Assembly: GCA_020060485.1 (NCBI GenBank)
Contig: JAGVAB010000022.1
Location: forward strand, 1 to 11,336
Direction: 5' to 3'
Length of the DNA stretch: 11,336 nt
DNA from: Anaerolineales bacterium
GTDB taxonomy: Bacteria > Chloroflexota > Anaerolineae > Anaerolineales > Anaerolineaceae
The position numbers were made by a program, and so were the translations under genes. The notes under the pieces were generated by a model. It ran no database searches, was not told the origin of the DNA, and was given only the letters and a program-made list of their open reading frames with translations. Shown here one piece after another: positions 5,815-11,336 of the stretch (positions are counted from its first letter, which is position 1; every line of letters begins with the position of its first letter).

Positions 5815-7200
5815 ATGCAACAGAAACCTGATATTGTTGAGATCCTGCGCCGTACACAGGAAGGCGAATACTGTGACCTGAAGGAATGGGACGTAAAGCG
5901 TATTCCCCGCACTGTGCGGTCTATGCTCAAGAAGTATGGCCTGGAAAATGTTTGTGACAAGCAAACCCCGGTCAACCTGGATATGGAACTGGCAGATACT
6001 TTCTTCAAGGCTGGTTTCGAACTAGCCCTGGAACTGGGCATGCTGTGTGAACCTACTGAGCGGATTGTGCGTATTTCAGAAGAAGAACTGCAAAACGCTT
6101 TGAAATTCGCCCCATCAGAATTGCATCTTGGCTTTGGCAAGGATGCCCGGGTGATGAAAGCGCGCACCCCCGAAGATCCTTATCCGTGTATGTTCGGTGC
6201 ATCGCTGGGTATCACCATCTCTGAAGACATCTGGCCGCTGTTGACCGAAGGTATTGCCCGCCAGCAGGCAGTTGACCTGTTGGAAGGTGGTTCGCTGGCT
6301 ACCGTGTTGGGGCTGGATGTGCTGCCCGGCACGCCTTCCGAAACCCTGCTGGGTTACGTGCAGGGCCGCCGCCATCGCGAAATTCGCAATCTGGCTGGGC
6401 GCGCAGGCATGCCCGGCATCGGCAACATTTCGGCTGTGACCGAATTTGGCCAGTTCTGTTACGGAACCAAAGAGAACTTCTACAACACCGACCTTTCATT
6501 GATCCTTTTCCCGTCCGAGCTGAAGGTTAATTACCAGACCCTGCACAAAGTTGTGCATACTCTGGCGATGGACGGTCTGGTCTTCGCCGGTTCTCCGGCC
6601 ATGATCGGCGGCATGCCCGGCCCAGCCGAAGGCGCCATTTTATCCTGTATCGCCTGCGCCCTGTTACAGTATGCGGTTCTGCAATGCTCTGTGGGCGGCG
6701 GTGAGATCTATGATATCCGTTACCTTTCCAATGTCAACCGCGAAGGCTTGTGGGCTTTGAGCATGACCCACCAGGCGTTGAGCCGCAATACGCATATCTT
6801 GACTCATGGTATCGCCAACGAAGTTTCCGGTCCCGGCACTGAAGCCTTCCTGTATGAAATCCTGGTGGGTGTGGCGACCATTGCAGCATCCGGCGCATCC
6901 TTCTCCACTGGGCCGCGGGCGGCTGGCGGCAAGCTTACCGATTATCTTTCCCCGCTGGAATGCCGGTTCTGCGCTGAAGTTGCCCACGCTGCATCTGGCT
7001 GGGAATTATCAAAAGTGAACGAGTTGGCCAAGGCTTTCCTTCCCAAGTATGAATCTGCCATCAAAGATCCCGATGTTGGCAAACCGGTTACAGAAGTATG
7101 GGACCTGGAAAAATTCCAGCCCAAACCGGAATGGGAAGCCATGTATCGCAAGGTCAAGAAAGAAGCCATTGACTTTGGTTTCCCTTTGGATGAATTCTAG
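5815..7200 (+). CDS. MtmB-type methylamine:corrinoid methyltransferase homologue without pyrrolysine
   Basis: The 461-residue length matches archaeal monomethylamine methyltransferase MtmB (about 458). Similarity is recognised from memory along the whole protein: WDVKRIP (25-31), KKYGL (39-43), LFKAGFE-like FFKAGFELALELGMLC (63-78), RIV.ISEEE, ISEDIW (135-140), GRAGMPGIGNISA (195-207), GP.TE (339-343), and a C-terminal run ending in AIDFGFPL. MtmB is a TIM-barrel enzyme that moves the methyl group of methylamine to Co(I) of its corrinoid protein, using pyrrolysine encoded by an in-frame UAG. Here no internal TAG occurs, and Ile202 (codon ATC 6418-6420) aligns with the pyrrolysine just before GNIS. 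The substrate is therefore probably not plain methylamine handled in the known way. This parallels non-pyrrolysine MttB relatives such as MtgB, which demethylate quaternary amines. AAGGAGAG (5801-5808) precedes the start. Confidence 0.88.
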   Translation: MQQKPDIVEILRRTQEGEYCDLKEWDVKRIPRTVRSMLKKYGLENVCDKQTPVNLDMELADTFFKAGFELALELGMLCEPTERIVRISEEELQNALKFAPSELHLGFGKDARVMKARTPEDPYPCMFGASLGITISEDIWPLLTEGIARQQAVDLLEGGSLATVLGLDVLPGTPSETLLGYVQGRRHREIRNLAGRAGMPGIGNISAVTEFGQFCYGTKENFYNTDLSLILFPSELKVNYQTLHKVVHTLAMDGLVFAGSPAMIGGMPGPAEGAILSCIACALLQYAVLQCSVGGGEIYDIRYLSNVNREGLWALSMTHQALSRNTHILTHGIANEVSGPGTEAFLYEILVGVATIAASGASFSTGPRAAGGKLTDYLSPLECRFCAEVAHAASGWELSKVNELAKAFLPKYESAIKDPDVGKPVTEVWDLEKFQPKPEWEAMYRKVKKEAIDFGFPLDEF

Positions 7201-7207
7201 GGTTTGC

Positions 7208-7240
7208 CCGGCAGCCTGCGGGCCTTCTGTGGGCTGCTGG
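7208..7240 (+). other. intergenic hairpin after the methyltransferase gene
   Basis: CCGGCAGCC (7208-7216) pairs with GGCTGCTGG (7232-7240), nine pairs including one G-U, over a 15-base loop. A T run appears only at 7256-7260, too far away for a classical terminator. It may stabilise the upstream mRNA or lower read-through into the transporter genes. Confidence 0.4.
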
Positions 7241-7293
7241 TGAGTTTGACCATCGTTTTTCATCGGTAGGAAATAGAGAAGAGGAGGTCAGTT

Positions 7294-8409
7294 GTGAGTA
7301 AGAGATTGGTTTTGCGAACGGTGTTGTTGTTTGTGGTGTTTTCTCTGGCTTTAACAGCCTGTGCCCAGCCGGCAGCCCCTGCTGCAGCACCTGCACAGGA
7401 AGCTCAGCCTGCTGCACCGGCGGCAGAAGCTCAGCCAGCAGAAGAGGCAGAGGAAAGTGCACCAGCGGTATCTTCCTTAAAGATCGCCATAATCACCACG
7501 ACGACACTGGAAGAACCCTGGAATACAGCCATGGTTCAAAGCCTGGAACGGGTGATGGCTGAAAAGCCTCACGATCTTGCTATTGAATACGTCATTCAGG
7601 AAAATGTGGCTTCTCCGGATGGCGAGCGTGTGATGCGTGAATACGCCAAGACAGGCGAATACGGCATCATCTGGGCGCATGGTTTGTATCCGGATGCCGT
7701 CAGTGCATTGTACGAAGAATATCCTGACATTGTTTGGGCCATGTCTGGCTCCGGTTACGAGCCGATTGGCAAGAATGCTTACTGGGTTCAGATGTATGTG
7801 CATGAGCCTGCTTACTTGTTGGGTATGATTGCCGGCATGATGACCGAGACCAATGTGATCGGTGCGGTGGCAGCATATCCCTTCCCCAATGTGAACCTTC
7901 CCATTAATGCATACGTTGCCGGCGCAAAAGCTGCCAACCCGGATGTCAAAGTCAAGATGACCTACATCGAAAGCTGGTTTGACCCGGCAAAAGCAAAAGA
8001 ATCCACTCTGGCGCAGATCGCCACTGGCGCGGATTTTGTGTATGCCGAGCGCTTCGGCCCGTTTGAAGCCTGCCAGGAAAAAGGTGTGTATGCCTTTGGT
8101 CATTATGTAGATCAGAATTCACTGGCCCCCGAGACAGTTGTGGCCAGCACGCTTGCCCGCTGGGACCCTGTGGCGAAATTCCTGATCGATGAATGGTATG
8201 CCCATGTGGTTGACGGCAAGCCATACGCGGCGCCGATGGCTGAAGTGGTTTATCTGATGAAGGACGGCGGTAGCGATATTTCTGGCTTCAATGCTCTCGA
8301 AGCCGTCATTCCGCAGGAAGTACGCGATGCAGTTGCAGCAGCCCGCCAGGAAATCTTGCAGGGCGAAATGCAGGTGCCTTTCAATGAAGAACCGGTTGTG
8401 TCTGACTAG
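7294..8409 (+). CDS. BMP-family ABC transporter substrate-binding lipoprotein (PnrA/Med type)
   Basis: This 371-residue lipoprotein should be anchored on the outer face of the membrane and deliver a ligand to the importer encoded next. The N-terminus is a lipoprotein signal: MSKR, a hydrophobic run, and lipobox LTAC with Cys23 as the lipidated residue. Residues 24-59 are an Ala/Pro/Glu-rich linker with repeated EAQPA-like units. The BMP domain starts near residue 61 (LKIAIITTTTLEEPWN) and runs to about 340, with GIIWAHGLYPDAV and a PAYLLGMIAGMMTETNVIGAVAA segment characteristic of the family. Characterised members bind nucleosides or related purines; the ligand here is unknown. The start is GTG with a very strong GAGGAGG site 6 bases away. 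A terminator follows the gene, fitting excess production of the binding protein over the membrane parts. Confidence 0.93.
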   Translation: MSKRLVLRTVLLFVVFSLALTACAQPAAPAAAPAQEAQPAAPAAEAQPAEEAEESAPAVSSLKIAIITTTTLEEPWNTAMVQSLERVMAEKPHDLAIEYVIQENVASPDGERVMREYAKTGEYGIIWAHGLYPDAVSALYEEYPDIVWAMSGSGYEPIGKNAYWVQMYVHEPAYLLGMIAGMMTETNVIGAVAAYPFPNVNLPINAYVAGAKAANPDVKVKMTYIESWFDPAKAKESTLAQIATGADFVYAERFGPFEACQEKGVYAFGHYVDQNSLAPETVVASTLARWDPVAKFLIDEWYAHVVDGKPYAAPMAEVVYLMKDGGSDISGFNALEAVIPQEVRDAVAAARQEILQGEMQVPFNEEPVVSD

Positions 8410-8427
8410 TTAGTCGTCAGAAGAAAA

Positions 8428-8468
8428 GGGGGAGAAGGCGCATATTTTGCCTTCTTCCCCTGTTTTTT
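8428..8468 (+). terminator. terminator/attenuator between binding protein and ATPase genes
   Basis: GGGGGAGAAGGC (8428-8439) pairs with GCCTTCTTCCCC (8449-8460), 12 pairs with one G-U, over a 9-base loop. It is followed by TG and six T residues (8463-8468). The hairpin lies 18 bases after the binding protein's stop. Partial termination here would give more mRNA for the lipoprotein than for the ATPase and permeases, a common pattern in binding-protein-dependent systems. Confidence 0.85.
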
Positions 8469-8489
8469 GGGATTGAGACCAGGAATGCG

Positions 8490-10028
8490 GTGCGTGCCAT
8501 GACTGAAGCGAACATCTTGCTCAGTGTCAAAAACCAGACCAAACGCTTTCCTCATGTTTTGGCCAATGACAATATTTCCTTTGATGTTTTGGCAGGGGAA
8601 ATTCATTGTCTGTTGGGTGAAAATGGTGCGGGTAAGTCCACCCTGGCGGAATGTCTGTATGGTGCTTACCAGCCGGATTCTGGCGAGATCATCTTCAAGG
8701 GCAACCCTGTCCATTTGACTTCGCCCAGAGATGCTATTGAATTGGGAATTGGCATGGTGCACCAACATTTTGTGCTTGCCCCGCCGATGACGGTTTTGGA
8801 GAACATTGTCATTGGCACGCAGAAGGGCGGTTTCCTGCTCAACCTGGCCGGCGCACGTCAAAAGCTGCTGGAATTAAGCAAGAATTATGACCTGGAATTG
8901 AATCTGAATGCCCGTGTTTCGACCCTTTCAGTAAGCCAACAGCAATGGGTGGAGATCCTCAAAGCCCTTTATATCGGTGTGGAATTGCTGATTCTGGATG
9001 AACCAACGGCTGTGTTGACACCCCAGGAGATTGACAAGCTGTTCACTATCCTGCGCCGCATGCGCGATGATGGCATATCCATCATTCTGATCACTCACAA
9101 GTTCAACGAAGTGATGGGAGTCTCTGACCGGATCACCATTCTGCGCAAAGGGAAGTACATTGGTACAGTAAACACGGCGGATGTTACCCAGAAAGAACTG
9201 GCGGTGATGATGGTGGGCCGGGATGTGAATTTCCACGTGGAAAAAAGCATTCTCTGCAAGGGCAACTCTGTGCTGCGGATGGAGAATGTCTGCCTGGCGA
9301 GCAAGGGGCAGGAGGAGATGCTGGACGATGTATCTTTTTGCCTGTGCAGCAATGAAATACTTGGCGTTGCCGGCGTGGGCGGTAACGGCCAGAGGGCTTT
9401 GTTTGATGTGATCACCGGGGTGAAGAAACCAACCAGCGGCAAGATCCTGATGGGGCAGGAAGATGTAAGCGGTTTTTCCCCGCGTCAGAAGATGGCTGCC
9501 GGGCTGGCCAGCATCCCCGAAGATCGCATTCACGAAGGGTTGTTGATGGATTTTTCGATTGCCGAAAACATGATCCTGGGAAGGCAATGGGACTCGCCTT
9601 TCCGCTCTGGACCTTTCTTGTCCAATTCGGCCATGCAAAAATTCGCCCAACAATCCATCAAGGAATATGACATTGCCACCGACTCACCTGACCAGGTGGT
9701 GCATGTGCTTTCCGGCGGCAATCTGCAAAAGGTGATCCTTGCCAGAGAATTGGCAGCCAATCCAAAATGCGTGCTGGCAAGCCAGCCGACACGTGGCCTG
9801 GATGTGGGCGCGATTGAATATGTGCACAACCGGCTGCTGGAACTGCGCAAGAACGGAGCAGGCATTCTGTTGGTCTCGGAAGACCTGGATGAAATATTTA
9901 CTCTGGCTGACCGGATCGCGGTGATGTACAAAGGTCAGATCATGGGCATTTTTAATGCGCAGGAAATTACTCGCGAAGAGATCGGCTTGTTGATGGCTGG
10001 TATCTGCGAAAGGGTTGACAAAGAATGA
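8490..10028 (+). CDS. ABC importer ATPase with two nucleotide-binding domains (nucleoside/BMP type)
   Basis: The 512-residue duplicated ATPase energises the two permeases that follow. Domain 1 has Walker A GENGAGKST (43-51), Q-loop HQHF, a signature-like LSVSQQQWVEIL (146-157), Walker B LLILDEPTAVLTPQE (166-180) and the H-loop His203. Domain 2 (about 262-505) has a degenerate Walker A GVGGNGQRAL, signature LSGGNLQKVILARE (407-420) and Walker B CVLASQPTRGLD, where Gln replaces the catalytic Glu. That asymmetry is usual for the sugar/nucleoside class. In domain 1 the usual SVG(E/M)QQ signature reads SVSQQ, which is less common. The start is taken as GTG 8490, five bases after AGGA (8481-8484); ATG 8499 is an alternative giving three fewer residues. 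The stop overlaps the first permease start as ATGA. Confidence 0.94.
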   Translation: MRAMTEANILLSVKNQTKRFPHVLANDNISFDVLAGEIHCLLGENGAGKSTLAECLYGAYQPDSGEIIFKGNPVHLTSPRDAIELGIGMVHQHFVLAPPMTVLENIVIGTQKGGFLLNLAGARQKLLELSKNYDLELNLNARVSTLSVSQQQWVEILKALYIGVELLILDEPTAVLTPQEIDKLFTILRRMRDDGISIILITHKFNEVMGVSDRITILRKGKYIGTVNTADVTQKELAVMMVGRDVNFHVEKSILCKGNSVLRMENVCLASKGQEEMLDDVSFCLCSNEILGVAGVGGNGQRALFDVITGVKKPTSGKILMGQEDVSGFSPRQKMAAGLASIPEDRIHEGLLMDFSIAENMILGRQWDSPFRSGPFLSNSAMQKFAQQSIKEYDIATDSPDQVVHVLSGGNLQKVILARELAANPKCVLASQPTRGLDVGAIEYVHNRLLELRKNGAGILLVSEDLDEIFTLADRIAVMYKGQIMGIFNAQEITREEIGLLMAGICERVDKE

Positions 10029-11095
10029 GGATTGCCAAATATCAGATTGAGATTCGAAAAGACACGGGTTTCCTTTCGCAGACCATCGCCATTCTGGCGG
10101 CGCTGTTGGCGGCGACGGGAATCAGTGCCTTGTTGATCCTTTCCTCAGGGGCCGATGTGGGCCTGGCTTTGAAATCCCTTTATCGCGGAGCTTTTGGCGA
10201 TGGGGCTGCCTTGCTGGAAACCCTGGTGCAATCCACACCGCTGATCTTTACCGGCCTGGCGATGATGGTTGCCTTCCGTTCCCGGGTCTGGAACATTGGT
10301 GCTGAAGGCCAGTTCTTCGCTGGAGCGATGGCCGCCACGTGGATCAGCCTCAATCTTTCCAGCCTGCCCAAACCGGTTTTGCTGACCGGGGTGATACTGG
10401 GATCAATGCTGGCGGGCGCGTTGTGGGCGTCTGTTCCAGCAGTTTTGAAGGCCCGGTTTGGCGCCAGCGAGATCATTGTTACTGTAATGATGAACTATGT
10501 GATCCAGTATCTGTTATCCTATCTGCTTTCCAGCTCGTGGCGGGAACCTGGTTCGTTCTTTTTACAGACTGCCCGCTTTGCGCAGGTGAGTTATTTTCCG
10601 CGTTTCTTTAGCAGCCGCTTACATTTAGGTTTCTTCCTGGCTTTGTTCTTTGCCATTTTGATGTATGTTCTTTTGTGGAAAACCCCTTTGGGTTACGAGA
10701 TCCGCGCAATTGGTAATAACCCGACCGCTTCCAAATACAAAGGCATCAATCTCAACCGCACCATGGTGTTGGTGATGATGCTTAGCGGGGCGATCGCCGG
10801 TCTGGCGGGTGGCAGCGAGCTGGCAGGCATTCAACACCGTTTGCGCCTGGATATCTCCACCGGGTATGGTTATACCGGCATCATCATAGCCCTGCTGGGC
10901 AGATTGCACCCGGTGGGTGTGATCCTGGCGGCGGTTTTCTTTGGCGGGCTGATCAACGGCTCCACTTCCATGCAAATCACTACCGGGGTGCCGGTAGCCC
11001 TGGTGTACTCGGTACAGGGCATTGTGTTGGTCTGTCTTTTGACGGCCGATGTTTTCTCGCATTATCGTTTGCGGAGAGTCAAAGATGCTGGATGA
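10025..11095 (+). CDS. ABC importer permease 1 (BPD_transp_2 family, YufP-like)
   Basis: This 356-residue inner-membrane protein is half of the translocation pore. Hydrophobic segments are visible near residues 20-40, 65-85, 95-112, 118-140, 148-170, 200-217, 246-263, 283-310 and 322-342, fitting about nine or ten membrane passes. Family landmarks are WNIGAEGQFFAGA (89-101), the cytoplasmic coupling region LGYEIRAIGNNPTASKYKGI (222-241), and YTGIIIALLGRLHPVG (283-298). The ATG overlaps the ATPase stop by four bases. The gene ends inside the second permease gene (11-base overlap), so the three are translationally coupled. A longer loop around residues 170-200 with SWREPGSFF is typical of permease 1 in nucleoside systems. 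Confidence 0.94.
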   Translation: MRIAKYQIEIRKDTGFLSQTIAILAALLAATGISALLILSSGADVGLALKSLYRGAFGDGAALLETLVQSTPLIFTGLAMMVAFRSRVWNIGAEGQFFAGAMAATWISLNLSSLPKPVLLTGVILGSMLAGALWASVPAVLKARFGASEIIVTVMMNYVIQYLLSYLLSSSWREPGSFFLQTARFAQVSYFPRFFSSRLHLGFFLALFFAILMYVLLWKTPLGYEIRAIGNNPTASKYKGINLNRTMVLVMMLSGAIAGLAGGSELAGIQHRLRLDISTGYGYTGIIIALLGRLHPVGVILAAVFFGGLINGSTSMQITTGVPVALVYSVQGIVLVCLLTADVFSHYRLRRVKDAG

Positions 11096-11336
11096 TATTC
11101 TAACCATTACTTTTTTGGTCAGTTTGCTGTCCGGCATGCTGCGCATTGCTGCGCCGATCATGTTTGCTGCGCTGGGAGAATTGATCACCGAGCGTTCGGG
11201 CATTTTGAATCTGGGCGTGGAAGGTACCATGTTGATGGGAGCATTTGTGGGCTTCCTGGCGACCTATCAGAGCGGCTTGCTGTGGTTTGGTGTGTTGGCG
11301 GCGCTGCTGGCTGGCGGGGCGATGGGTTTATTGATG
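11085..11336 (+). CDS. ABC importer permease 2 (BPD_transp_2 family, YufQ-like), cut by window end
   Basis: The reading frame opens at ATG 11085 and is still open at the window edge, giving 84 codons of an expected roughly 300. GGAGAG (11073-11078) lies 6 bases before the start. The N-terminus contains the family landmark ITERSGILNLGVEGTMLMGAF (34-54), the counterpart of WNIGAEGQ in permease 1. Hydrophobic segments lie near residues 8-30, 47-60 and 65-84. It should pair with permease 1 to form the channel. Confidence 0.92.
   Translation, partial: MLDDILTITFLVSLLSGMLRIAAPIMFAALGELITERSGILNLGVEGTMLMGAFVGFLATYQSGLLWFGVLAALLAGGAMGLLM

Noticed and set aside
5574..6167. 197-codon open frame on the minus strand
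   Set aside because: It spans the junction of the corrinoid protein and methyltransferase genes in antisense; both sense genes have strong family matches and ribosome binding sites.
5815..7200. Amber (TAG) pyrrolysine codon expected for an MtmB gene
   Set aside because: The only in-frame TAG is the terminal stop at 7198-7200, which follows a complete C-terminus, so no pyrrolysine reading is needed.
7246..7272. Possible promoter (TTGACC, then TAGGAA) before the binding-protein gene
   Set aside because: The spacing is only 15 bases and the -10 box is poor; a separate transporter promoter is plausible but not supported by this match.
8928..9653. 241-codon open frame on the minus strand
   Set aside because: It is antisense to the well-supported ABC ATPase; the residue pattern is a reverse shadow without domain features.
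1..11336. CRISPR arrays, insertion sequences, tRNA or rRNA genes
   Set aside because: I saw no regularly spaced repeats, transposase motifs with terminal repeats, or structural RNA gene sequence on either strand.

Overview
The window looks like a stretch of a bacterial chromosome with moderate GC content. All convincing genes are on the + strand. The lineage is probably Chloroflexota (Anaerolineae-like). That is an inference from the Ala/Pro/Glu-rich linker after the lipobox of the binding protein, the gene style and the anaerobic corrinoid/molybdenum enzymology; no rRNA or marker gene is present to prove it.

Layout: bases 1-54 may be the tail of an upstream gene, followed by a strong terminator (83-108). 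A sigma70-type promoter (111-139) then drives a compact cobalamin riboswitch (about 161-246), which is followed by a second intrinsic terminator (310-331). About 210 bases with only small hairpins and a doubtful 10-codon ORF lead to a second promoter (540-567) with a palindrome over its expected start site. Next comes a GntR/UTRA regulator (604-1332). A shortened flavoprotein-type subunit with no recognisable N-terminal FAD domain (1442-2101) follows, then a 967-residue fusion of the [2Fe-2S] and molybdopterin subunits of a xanthine-dehydrogenase-family hydroxylase (2103-5006). A corrinoid protein (5095-5793) and a methyltransferase of the MtmB type (5815-7200) come next. The MtmB-like protein has no amber codon and carries Ile202 where archaeal MtmB has pyrrolysine. 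The window ends with a BMP-family ABC importer: lipoprotein (7294-8409), double ATPase (8490-10028) and two permeases (10025-11095 and 11085 to the window end).

Working model (inference): the importer, of the nucleoside/purine-related class, brings in an N-methylated nitrogen compound, perhaps an N-heterocycle. The molybdenum hydroxylase oxidises it, and the MtmB-like enzyme moves its methyl group to the corrinoid protein. The GntR protein would sense the substrate or a product, and the cobalamin riboswitch would tie expression to cofactor supply. No corrinoid-reactivating protein (RamA type) and no second methyltransferase to accept the methyl group is seen here; they may lie beyond the window.
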